From an uncultured Collinsella sp. (GTDB lineage Bacteria; Actinomycetota; Coriobacteriia; Coriobacteriales; Coriobacteriaceae), in assembly GCA_900549215.1 (NCBI GenBank), contig URNJ01000007.1, positions 1-23,395 on the forward strand: 23,395 bases of DNA, written 5' to 3'. The stretch's first letter is position 1; each line of letters starts with the position of its first letter. The position numbers were made by a program, and so were the translations under genes. Shown piece after piece: positions 6,625 through 13,704 of the stretch. A model generated the notes under the pieces. That model saw only the letters and a program-made list of their open reading frames with translations, searched no databases and was not told the DNA's origin.

Positions 6625-8817
6625 GTGTCCCCGGGCGAGACAGCGATGTTTACCGCTCTGTACGAGCAGTCTCAAAAGGCAAAAAAGACCGGCCGTGCAA
6701 GAGGGAATGTCTTTGCGGGCGGTGCAACCTCCACGTCGCAGCCGAGCGGGGCTCCTTCGGTACCTGCGAACAACGCAGGTGCTGCCAACGCCGCGAATAC
6801 CGCCGGCAACGTTAATGCCGGCAAGGCCGCCAACAATACTCCCTCTTCCGGTGGCGCGGGGCTTACAGGTAACCTTGGCACGATTTACACCGGCGCCTCC
6901 GAGACTGGCACGTTCGCCCGCCTGGATGATAGCGGCGCCGAGTTTGCGGGCTCGGGTTCCAAGGAAGATTATTACGATTTTGGCTTGAACTACGGTAGCG
7001 ACGCTTCGTCGAGTTCGACCTCTGACGGTCTGGTCCGTCATCGCCATCGCAAGGGCGAGCGCAAAAAGCGTCACACCGGCGCCATTATTGCCGCTGTGGT
7101 CGCGGTGCTTCTCGTTGCGCTTGGCGCAAGCGGCTTTATGCTGCTTAACTCGGCAAAGACCGTAAAGAGCGAAGCGAAGGAGGCTGTCGAGATCGTCGGT
7201 GGCCTTAAGGACAAGGTCACGTCGGGCGATTTTTCGACGCTGCCTGACGACGCGAAGAAGATCGATGAGCTCTGCAACAGCATGAAGGCGGAGACCTCGA
7301 GCCCGCTGTGGGCGGCGGCTTCGTTTATCCCGGTGTATGGCAGCGATATCAATGCGGCCCGCACCATGATTGACGCCCTGTCCGATGTCTCGAGCAATGC
7401 GCTGGTTCCCATGGCCGATAACCTTTCGCAGGCTACGCCCGGCAAACTGTTCCAGGACGGCATGATTAACGTGTCCGCGCTGCAGGCGGTCGCCGATTCG
7501 CTTTCCAGCAGCTCGAAGGTGTTCAAGAGCGCCAACGAGAAGATCCAGGGCATTGGCGATACTCATATTTCTCAGGTGACCGAGCTGGTCGATAAGGCCA
7601 AGGACGGCTTTGCCACCCTCAACGGCGCGGTTGACGCGGCGGAGAAGGTTGCCCCCGTCCTTCCCCAGATGCTCGGCGCCAACGGCCAGACGCGCAACTA
7701 CCTTATGTACGCCATGAACAACGTCGAGATTCGTGCCTGCGGCGGCTTTGGCGGTTCGCAGGGTCTGATTTCGGTCACCGACGGCCAGATGTCGATTGGC
7801 GAGTTTGTTCCCTGCATTGCGCGCAGCAAAGACGAGGCGGTTGAGAGCGTCGACGAAGAAGATGAGACGCTGTTTGGTGACCACAGCAACCTATACATCT
7901 CGGGCAACACCTATTCGCCCGACTGGCCCCGTAATTCACAGCGTGTCGCCGCGCTGTGGAAGTCTGAATATGGTCAGGACGTCGATGGCGTCATTGGTAT
8001 CGATCCGGTATTCCTGCAGTATCTGTTGGGCCTCGTGGGTAATGTTTCACTGCCCGACGGTACAGTCGTTGACGGTACTAACGCGGCGAAGGTGCTTATG
8101 CATGATGTGTACTGGAACTATCCGGTCGAGGAGTCGGACGGCATCTTTGCATCCGTCGCCAGCGCTGCCTTTGACAAGATCCTTGGCGGTATCGGCGACG
8201 TCGATGTTGCGAACCTTGTCAGCGCCGTTGAGCGCGGTGCCGAAGAGGGCCGCCTGATCGCGTGGATGAAAAACGATGACGAGCAGAACGCTATCAAGGA
8301 GATGAACATCGACGCCTCACTGCCCGATCCGGATGACCCGAGTGAAGATCCCGTTGCTGGTGTCTACTTTAACAACCTGAGCTTCTCCAAGCTCGACTGG
8401 TATCTGAACGCCGATACGCAGATTGGTCAGGGCGTGAAGAACGGCGACGGCGCTTGCTCGTATCGCATCACCGTTACCCTGACGAACATCATGACGCAGG
8501 AGGAGGCAGGTAAGCTGCCCGACTACGTAGCGGCCAGCGCGCCTGGGACCTCGCGTGACGATGAGCGCTTGTATGTATCACTGTTTGCGCCGACAGGCGG
8601 CAGCATTACCGATCTAACCGTCGAGGGGACTCAGTTTGGACTGTTCGCTGCCACTTGGCACGGAGTTCCCTGCTATTCAGGAACCGTTGACCTGCATGCT
8701 GGCGAGACGACGACGATCACGTATACGCTGACCACGTCGGCCGAGGCGGGGGACAAGCCGCTTACGCTGCGTCAGACTCCTACATGCCAGGCGGCTCGCG
8801 ACAGCGCGTCGGCGTAG
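6625..8817 (+). CDS. Membrane-anchored DUF4012 domain protein
   Basis: From GTG 6625 this gives 730 residues. Residues 1-145 are low-complexity Ala/Gly/Asn/Ser-rich and presumably cytosolic. A basic patch (RHRHRKGERKKRH) precedes one membrane segment (GAIIAAVVAVLLVALGASGFMLL, about 152-174), giving a type II topology with the rest outside. The extracellular part is DUF4012-like: a coiled helical region (about 175-340), then NYLMYAMNNVEIRACGGFGG, where the family's 'N..E.R..GGF.G' signature lies, and a C-terminal beta-rich part. The family is common in actinobacteria and Gram-positives, often near surface-polysaccharide genes; its biochemical role is unknown to me. The start is uncertain: no strong ribosome site precedes GTG 6625 or ATG 6646, whereas the well-placed upstream ATG 6505 is cut off by a TAA. 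The gene may be translated from a weak internal start or be a recent pseudogene. Confidence 0.8.
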   Translation: MSPGETAMFTALYEQSQKAKKTGRARGNVFAGGATSTSQPSGAPSVPANNAGAANAANTAGNVNAGKAANNTPSSGGAGLTGNLGTIYTGASETGTFARLDDSGAEFAGSGSKEDYYDFGLNYGSDASSSSTSDGLVRHRHRKGERKKRHTGAIIAAVVAVLLVALGASGFMLLNSAKTVKSEAKEAVEIVGGLKDKVTSGDFSTLPDDAKKIDELCNSMKAETSSPLWAAASFIPVYGSDINAARTMIDALSDVSSNALVPMADNLSQATPGKLFQDGMINVSALQAVADSLSSSSKVFKSANEKIQGIGDTHISQVTELVDKAKDGFATLNGAVDAAEKVAPVLPQMLGANGQTRNYLMYAMNNVEIRACGGFGGSQGLISVTDGQMSIGEFVPCIARSKDEAVESVDEEDETLFGDHSNLYISGNTYSPDWPRNSQRVAALWKSEYGQDVDGVIGIDPVFLQYLLGLVGNVSLPDGTVVDGTNAAKVLMHDVYWNYPVEESDGIFASVASAAFDKILGGIGDVDVANLVSAVERGAEEGRLIAWMKNDDEQNAIKEMNIDASLPDPDDPSEDPVAGVYFNNLSFSKLDWYLNADTQIGQGVKNGDGACSYRITVTLTNIMTQEEAGKLPDYVAASAPGTSRDDERLYVSLFAPTGGSITDLTVEGTQFGLFAATWHGVPCYSGTVDLHAGETTTITYTLTTSAEAGDKPLTLRQTPTCQAARDSASA

Positions 8818-8854
8818 GGTTTTTCTGGTAGCGCAGATAATCGAGTACCATTTT

Positions 8855-8888
8855 GGGGCGGACAGGCAATCTGTTCGCCCCTATTTTG
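8855..8888 (+). terminator. Hairpin with T-rich tail between DUF4012 gene and glmM
   Basis: GGGGCGGACAG (8855-8865) pairs with CTGTTCGCCCC (8871-8881), 11 bp including one G-U, around a 5-nt loop, followed by TATTTTG. It looks like the terminator of the DUF4012 gene. It lies only 12 nt before the AAGGAG ribosome site region of glmM, so a glmM transcript from upstream would have to pass it. Confidence 0.75.
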
Positions 8889-8900
8889 TAAGGAGAGCGC

Positions 8901-10232
8901 ATGAAGTACTTTGGCACCGACGGCTTTCGCGGTGAGGCCAACGTTGGGCTGACGGTAGAGCACGCTTATAAGATTGGCCGTTTTGTGGGCTGGTATTACG
9001 GTGCCAACCGCGAGCGCAAGGCACGCGTGATCGTGGGCAAGGACACGCGTCGTTCGAGCTACATGTTCGAGGCGGCGCTGGTGAGCGGCCTGGTCGCGAG
9101 CGGTGCGGACGCCTATATGCTGCACGTGATCCCCACGCCGGGCGTAGCGCATCAGACCGTGGAAGGCTGCTTCGATTGCGGCATCATGATCAGCGCGAGC
9201 CACAACCCGTTTTGCGATAACGGCATTAAGCTCGTCAACAGCGACGGCTTTAAGATGGACGAGGACGTACTGGAGCTTATCGAGGACTATATCGATGGCA
9301 AGAGCGAGGTGCCGCTGGCCACGGGTAACCACATCGGCGCCACGGTGGACTACATGCAGGGTCGCAACCGCTACATTGCTTCGCTCATTGCAAGTGCGAA
9401 CTTTTCGCTGCAGGGCGTCAAGATCGGTATCGACTGCGCCAACGGCTCGGCTTCCTCGGTGGCCAAGCCGGTGTTTGACGCGCTCGGTGCCGACGTGCGC
9501 GTGATCAACGCCGCGCCCGACGGCTTTAACATCAATGTCGACTGCGGCTCCACGCATATGGAGCGCCTGCAGCGCCACGTGGTGGAGCAGGGTCTGGACG
9601 TGGGCTTTGCCTACGACGGCGATGCCGACCGCTGCCTGGCCGTGGACGAGCGCGGCCGCGTGGTCGACGGCGACCAGATCCTGTACGTGTGCGGCGTGTA
9701 CCTGAACAAGCACGGGCGTCTCTCGGGCGGTACCGTGGTGCCGACGATCGCCAGCAACTTTGGTCTGCTCAAGTCGCTGGAGCTTGCCGGACTGAGCGCC
9801 GTGACCAGCGGCGTGGGCGACCGTCACGTGTATGCCAAGATGCGCGAGGGCGGCTACAGCCTGGGCGGCGAGCAGACGGGCCATACGATCTTTGGCGATA
9901 TCGAGCGCACGGGCGACGGCATTATGACCTCGCTGCGTGTGATGGAAGTGATTCGTGCCGAGCGCGAGACGCTCTCGCAGCTCACGGCTCCGTGCAAACT
10001 GCTGCCGCAGGCGCAGGTGGCCGTGCACGTGGCGGACAAGGATGCCGCGCTCGAGAACATGGGCGTGCAGAACGCGATCGCCGAGGCCGAGGCCGCGCTG
10101 GCGGGCGAGGGCCGCGTGCTCGTGCGCAAGAGCGGAACCGAGTCGGTTATCCGCGTGCTGGCCGAGGCGCCCGACCAAGCATCCGCCGATGCTGCCATGA
10201 AGCGCATCGCCAACGCGCTCGAGGCTCTTTAG
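8901..10232 (+). CDS. glmM: Phosphoglucosamine mutase
   Basis: A 443-residue alpha-D-phosphohexomutase, the usual GlmM length. It begins KYFGTDGFRGEAN, the family N-terminus. The phosphoserine loop ISASHNP has Ser100 as the phosphorylated residue. The metal loop DGDADRC (Asp239, 241, 243) and sugar-binding GGEQTGHTIF are present, and a C-terminal phosphate-binding motif RKSGTESVIRV closes the protein. It interconverts glucosamine 6-phosphate and glucosamine 1-phosphate on the route to UDP-GlcNAc for peptidoglycan, in the cytosol. AAGGAG lies about 7 nt upstream of the ATG. It follows a terminator-like hairpin and is closed by its own terminator at 10320, so it is probably monocistronic. A possible -10 (GATAAT, 8836-8841) sits just before the hairpin, but I see no matching -35. 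Confidence 0.97.
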   Translation: MKYFGTDGFRGEANVGLTVEHAYKIGRFVGWYYGANRERKARVIVGKDTRRSSYMFEAALVSGLVASGADAYMLHVIPTPGVAHQTVEGCFDCGIMISASHNPFCDNGIKLVNSDGFKMDEDVLELIEDYIDGKSEVPLATGNHIGATVDYMQGRNRYIASLIASANFSLQGVKIGIDCANGSASSVAKPVFDALGADVRVINAAPDGFNINVDCGSTHMERLQRHVVEQGLDVGFAYDGDADRCLAVDERGRVVDGDQILYVCGVYLNKHGRLSGGTVVPTIASNFGLLKSLELAGLSAVTSGVGDRHVYAKMREGGYSLGGEQTGHTIFGDIERTGDGIMTSLRVMEVIRAERETLSQLTAPCKLLPQAQVAVHVADKDAALENMGVQNAIAEAEAALAGEGRVLVRKSGTESVIRVLAEAPDQASADAAMKRIANALEAL

Positions 10233-10245
10233 TTACGCGGCCAAT

Positions 10246-10303
10246 CTGGCACTTGGGGACGTTCCTTTTCTGCCGGCACAATAGGAACGTCCCTAACTGT
10301 CGG
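10246..10303. repeat. REP-like imperfect palindrome
   Basis: Arms 10246-10266 and 10283-10303 match at 17 of 21 positions as an inverted repeat, with a perfect 11-bp core (GGGACGTTCCT / AGGAACGTCCC). The 16-nt centre contains the palindrome TGCCGGCA. The sequence resembles the 'TTGGGGACGTTCCT' palindromes that I recall being scattered in intergenic regions of Clostridia and Coriobacteriia, possibly mobilised by RAYT/IS200-type transposases. It lies 14 nt after the glmM stop. Confidence 0.6.
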
Positions 10304-10319
10304 GTTGGTGGCTGGGTGT

Positions 10320-10357
10320 AAAGGGGCGCCGCGGGATAGATCCTGCGGCGCCCCTTT
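10320..10357. terminator. Bidirectional terminator between glmM and the M32 peptidase gene
   Basis: AAAGGGGCGCCGC (10320-10332) pairs with GCGGCGCCCCTTT (10345-10357), and the stem continues inward through GGA/TCC with one G-U to a tetraloop. The symmetric A3/T3 ends and location between convergent genes fit two-way termination. Confidence 0.85.
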
Positions 10358-10379
10358 GCGTTGGCGTGTCGCCTAAGCT

Positions 10380-11963
10380 TTACAGTTGGTACAGCGTGGT
10401 GAACTTGTCCTGCAGGTAGCTGCAGTAGTAGCGGGCATCGAACGCCATGCCGCACGCGCCCTTGATGAGCTCCGGCGCGTCCTTGGCGCGGCCCCACTGC
10501 CAAATGTGCTCGCCCAGCCAGGCGCGGACGGGTGTCAGGTCGCCGCTCGCGCAGGCGCCGGTAAGGTCGACGCCGTCGCGGCACATGGCCGGCACAAACA
10601 TGGCGTCGTAGGCGCTGCCCAGCGCATAGGTGGGGAAGTAGCCAAACGAGCCGCCGCTCCAGTGCGTATCCTGCAGGCAGCCGTGCGTGTCGTCGGGAAC
10701 GGGAATGCCCAGGTACTCATCCATGAAGCGGTTCCAAAGCGCGGGGATGTCCTTGGCCGTAGCCTCGCCGGCAAACAGCATGCGCTCGATCTCGTAGCGC
10801 ACCATAACGTGCAGCGGATAGGTGAGCTCGTCGGCCTCGGTGCGGATCAGCGAAGGCTGCGCGATGTTCACGGCGTGGTAGAGCGTGTCCTCGTCGACGT
10901 CGCCGTAGACCTCGGGTGCGTGGCGGCGCAGCACCTCGAGCAGCGGTCCCATAAAGGCGCGGCTGCGACCCACGGTGTTTTCGAAAAAGCGGCTCTGGCT
11001 CTCGTGGATGCCCATGGAGGTGCCGCCCTCCAGGCACGTGCGCGCATAGGCGGGATTGACGCCCAGCTCGTACATGGTGTGCCCCGCCTCGTGGATGATG
11101 CTGTAGACGTTGGAGATGCAATCGTCCTCGTAGATGTGTGTCGCGATGCGCGCGTCACCCACGGCAAAGCCCTCGCTAAACGGGTGCTCGGTAAAGGCAA
11201 GCGTGGTGTCGTCCAGGTTCAGGCCGACGAGCTTCATCAGGTCGAAGCTCATGGCGCGCTGGGCGGCCTCGGGCACGCGGGCGTGCAAAAAGCCGGCATC
11301 GGGCTGCTGGCCGCGCTCGCCGATGGCGTGCACGAGCGGCACGACCGTGGCCTTGACCTCCTCGCAAAACGCGTCGAAGCTCTCGGCAGAAAGGCCGCGC
11401 TCGTACTGGTCGAGCCAAACGTCGTATGGGTCGCGCTTGGGGTCCATGAGTTCGGCCTGATGCTTAAGTTGGGCGACGATTCTATCCACATAGGGCTCAA
11501 AGCTCGCCCAGTCGTTGGCCGTCTTGGCCTTGTGCCACACGGCGTCGGCCTCGCAGGTGAGCCTGGTCCAGGCTTCGGCCTCCTCGGTAGGAATAACGCT
11601 TGCCTCGCGCTGGTCGCGGCCGAGCACGCGGATCTCGTCGAGCAGCTGCGGGTCGTCGATTTTGCCGCCTGCAACCGTCTCGCGCGCTAACGAGCGTACG
11701 AGCTCAACGGACTTCTCGCTGGTCAGTAGCTTGTGATGTTCGCCGGCAAGCGTGCCCATGGCGTCGGCACGGGCGGCAGCGCCGTTGGCAGGAGCAATCG
11801 TCGCTCCATCGAACTCGGCAATCTTGAGCAGGTACTCGCGAGTCCACAGCTTGCCCTCGAGTTTGCGGAACTTTTTGACGGCCTTGTCGACTTTAGCAGC
11901 CTTGACGCCCTTGGCAGCCTTTGCCACGGCGGCCTTGGCCTTCTTATCGAGTTTCTTTCCCAT
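10380..11963 (-). CDS. Carboxypeptidase M32 (Taq-type metallocarboxypeptidase)
   Basis: A 527-residue protein, close to the family's roughly 500. The zinc site is HEAGH (His291, His295) with the third ligand in HESQSRFFEN (Glu321). Other M32 landmarks are SRTEADE-type IRTEADELTYPLHVMVRYE and GSFGYFPTYALGS, the conserved C-terminal substrate motif. It removes C-terminal amino acids from peptides in the cytosol; there is no signal peptide. The first 35 residues are an unusual Lys/Ala-rich helix-forming extension (KKLDKKAKAAVAKAAKGVK...) ahead of the usual start region (KLEGKLWTREYLLKIAEFD). The ATG at 11963 has AAGGA about 7 nt upstream, so the extension seems to be translated. The gene is transcribed away from the pheST leader and ends at the shared terminator. 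Confidence 0.95.
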   Translation of the reverse strand: MGKKLDKKAKAAVAKAAKGVKAAKVDKAVKKFRKLEGKLWTREYLLKIAEFDGATIAPANGAAARADAMGTLAGEHHKLLTSEKSVELVRSLARETVAGGKIDDPQLLDEIRVLGRDQREASVIPTEEAEAWTRLTCEADAVWHKAKTANDWASFEPYVDRIVAQLKHQAELMDPKRDPYDVWLDQYERGLSAESFDAFCEEVKATVVPLVHAIGERGQQPDAGFLHARVPEAAQRAMSFDLMKLVGLNLDDTTLAFTEHPFSEGFAVGDARIATHIYEDDCISNVYSIIHEAGHTMYELGVNPAYARTCLEGGTSMGIHESQSRFFENTVGRSRAFMGPLLEVLRRHAPEVYGDVDEDTLYHAVNIAQPSLIRTEADELTYPLHVMVRYEIERMLFAGEATAKDIPALWNRFMDEYLGIPVPDDTHGCLQDTHWSGGSFGYFPTYALGSAYDAMFVPAMCRDGVDLTGACASGDLTPVRAWLGEHIWQWGRAKDAPELIKGACGMAFDARYYCSYLQDKFTTLYQL

Positions 11964-12081
11964 ACCGCATCCTTAATCTCGCAGGCCGAGCGCCGCAGAC
12001 GGGTGCACGGCCAGTTTGCACAGCTACCTGCCTTGTACCCAGCGCGAACAAAACGGAACGCGGCGATGCGCCCGCGAAATG

Positions 12082-12090
12082 TGTTATCCT
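12082..12090 (+). promoter_or_regulatory. Probable extended -10 of the pheST promoter
   Basis: TGT followed by TATCCT (12085-12090) has the TGn extension and 4/6 match to the -10 hexamer. No convincing -35 is present. Transcription would start near 12097, a few bases before T-box Stem I. Confidence 0.45.
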
Positions 12091-12101
12091 ATAGCCCAAT
12101 G

Positions 12102-12381
12102 CGTTGACGGAGAGGGTTTTGCCCGCCGTGTCGCCGGCAAGAGAGGGAAGGTCATGGGCTGCAAGCCTTCCTGCGGTGGCAAGGGCCAAGCGTTCACTCC
12201 CGAGCAGCGACCTCAACGGGCGCGCGGCCGGTGGCAGCGAAGCCCCAGTAGGGAAGCCGTGAGCCTCGCGACAAGGGGCGCAGAGTGGGCACGGCGGGCC
12301 AGACATCCGCCGGGGCAAACAAGGTGGTACCGCGGAATTCAACCGTCCTTGGGCAATGTACATGCCCGAGGGCGGTTTTTT
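12102..12381 (+). promoter_or_regulatory. T-box riboswitch (tRNA-Phe sensing) upstream of pheST
   Basis: The T-box sequence AAGGTGGTACCGCGG is at 12321-12335, with the UGGU that pairs with the 3' end of uncharged tRNA carrying discriminator A. Stem I closes with CGTTGA (12102-12107) and TCAACG (12213-12218). A TTC (Phe codon) at 12193-12195 lies on the 3' side near the Stem I base, where the specifier is expected, so I infer it as specifier. The terminator is at 12343-12381. When tRNA-Phe is uncharged the antiterminator forms and pheST is transcribed. The whole leader is unusually GC-rich. Confidence 0.92.
12343..12381 (+). terminator. T-box regulated terminator
   Basis: Arms 12343-12355 and 12363-12375 pair over 13 bp with two G-U pairs around a 7-nt loop, followed by TTTTTT (12376-12381). 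The 5' arm (CCGTCC) is the segment that the T-box sequence competes for. Confidence 0.9.
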
Positions 12382-12465
12382 GTTACCGAACCGGGCCGCA
12401 CATCCGCAGCTATCGGGTGCTAGCCGCCCCGGCAAGCGAGATGCGCGAGAGACGAAAGGGAAGAC

Positions 12466-13542
12466 ATGAGTCTGATTGATGATCTGGTCAAACTCGAGGA
12501 AGAGGCCAAGGAGCTCGTCGCAGGCGCCGACGACGCTGCCAAGCTCGAGGCTGCGCGCGTTGAGCTGCTCGGTCGCAAGGGCCGTATCACCGGCCTGATG
12601 CGCATGATGGGCAAGCTCGCCCCCGAGGATCGTCCCATGATGGGCAAACGCGCCAACGAGATGCGCCAGCTGATCGAGGGCATGCTCGACGAGCGCACCA
12701 CCGAGATGAAGGCTGCCGCCCTCAAGCACGCGCTCGAGCACGAGGCCGTCGACATCACGCTGCCGGGCATCCGTCCGCAGATCGGTCACCAGCACCTGAT
12801 CAAGCAGATCATCGAGGAGGCCGAGGACATCTTCTGCGGTATCGGCTACACCGTCGAGTCCGGCCCCATGGTCGATACCTCCTACTACAACTTCACCGCG
12901 CTCAACGCGCCCATGGATCACCCGAGCCGCTCGGCTCGCGACACGTTCTATGTGGTCGACAACAACCCCGGCAGCGTCGCGCATCCCGAGGCTCACGCTC
13001 ACGGCGAGTCCGACGTGCTGCTGCGCACCCAGACCTCGGGCGTGCAGATCCACACCATGGAGTCGCAAAAGCCGCCCATCTACATGATCTGCCCGGGCAC
13101 CGTCTACCGTCCCGACACGGCCGACGCCTGCCACCTGCCGCAGTTCAACCAGATCGAGGGCCTGGTCGTTGACGAGGGCATCACCTTTGGCGATCTTAAG
13201 GGCACGCTCGACTACTTTGTTAAGTGCATGTTTGGCGAGGATCGCAAGACGCGCTACCGCCCGCACTTCTTCCCCTTCACCGAGCCTTCCTGCGAGGTGG
13301 ACGTGAGCTGCCACGTGTGCGGCGGCAAGGGCTGCAACTTCTGCAAGCACAGCGGCTGGATCGAGATCCTGGGCTGCGGCATGGTCGACCCCAACGTCCT
13401 GATCAACTGCGGCATCGACCCCGAGAAGTACACCGGCTTCGCCTTTGGCATTGGCGCCGAGCGCGTCGCGGCCCTGCGCTACGACCTGCCCGACCTGCGA
13501 ACGCTCATGACAGGTGATATGCGCTTCCTGAACCAATTTTAG
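12466..13542 (+). CDS. pheS: Phenylalanine--tRNA ligase subunit alpha
   Basis: A 358-residue class II synthetase alpha subunit of usual length. An N-terminal coiled-coil (residues about 1-95) contacts tRNA. The catalytic core begins near HQHLIKQIIEEAEDIF. Motif 2 is TVYRPDTADACHLPQFNQIEG and motif 3 is GFAFGIGAERVAALRY. The Cys-rich insert CHVCGGKGCNFCKHSGW is typical of bacterial PheS. With PheT it forms an alpha2-beta2 enzyme charging tRNA-Phe in the cytosol. The ATG has AAGGGAAG about 5 nt upstream. It lies 84 nt after the T-box terminator and is controlled by it. pheT follows after an unusually long 162-nt gap holding a palindromic repeat. Confidence 0.98.
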   Translation: MSLIDDLVKLEEEAKELVAGADDAAKLEAARVELLGRKGRITGLMRMMGKLAPEDRPMMGKRANEMRQLIEGMLDERTTEMKAAALKHALEHEAVDITLPGIRPQIGHQHLIKQIIEEAEDIFCGIGYTVESGPMVDTSYYNFTALNAPMDHPSRSARDTFYVVDNNPGSVAHPEAHAHGESDVLLRTQTSGVQIHTMESQKPPIYMICPGTVYRPDTADACHLPQFNQIEGLVVDEGITFGDLKGTLDYFVKCMFGEDRKTRYRPHFFPFTEPSCEVDVSCHVCGGKGCNFCKHSGWIEILGCGMVDPNVLINCGIDPEKYTGFAFGIGAERVAALRYDLPDLRTLMTGDMRFLNQF

Positions 13543-13544
13543 GC

Positions 13545-13639
13545 TTGCCCAGGCACCCCATCTTGGCGTTCAAACCGTCGCTCGCGTACCTTTAGTACGC
13601 GTCGCTCCTCTTTCACGCCAACCTGGGGCACCTGGACAA
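13545..13639. repeat. Nested palindromic intergenic repeat between pheS and pheT
   Basis: Outer arms 13545-13569 and 13615-13639 match at 20 of 25 positions as an inverted repeat (TTGGCGT/ACGCCAA innermost). Inside lies a perfect hairpin CGCGTAC (13583-13589), loop CTTTA, GTACGCG (13595-13601), flanked by direct copies of CGTCGCTC. There is no T-run, so it is not an ordinary terminator. The form suggests a non-autonomous repeat element (MITE/REP type) or an RNA-processing hairpin inside the operon. Confidence 0.75.
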
Positions 13640-13704
13640 CCCTAAGGCGAACGTCTTCATTTGATATTCCTCCCTTTGCGGAGATTAAGAACTAGGAGAG
13701 CTAC

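Noticed and set aside
6475..7884. A 469-codon minus-strand frame opposite the DUF4012 gene
   Set aside because: Arg/Ala/Gly/His-rich shadow without a ribosome site or recognisable domain; the plus strand has a membrane anchor and DUF4012 features.
10386..11690. A 434-codon plus-strand frame opposite the M32 peptidase
   Set aside because: Shadow; the minus strand carries the complete M32 active site.
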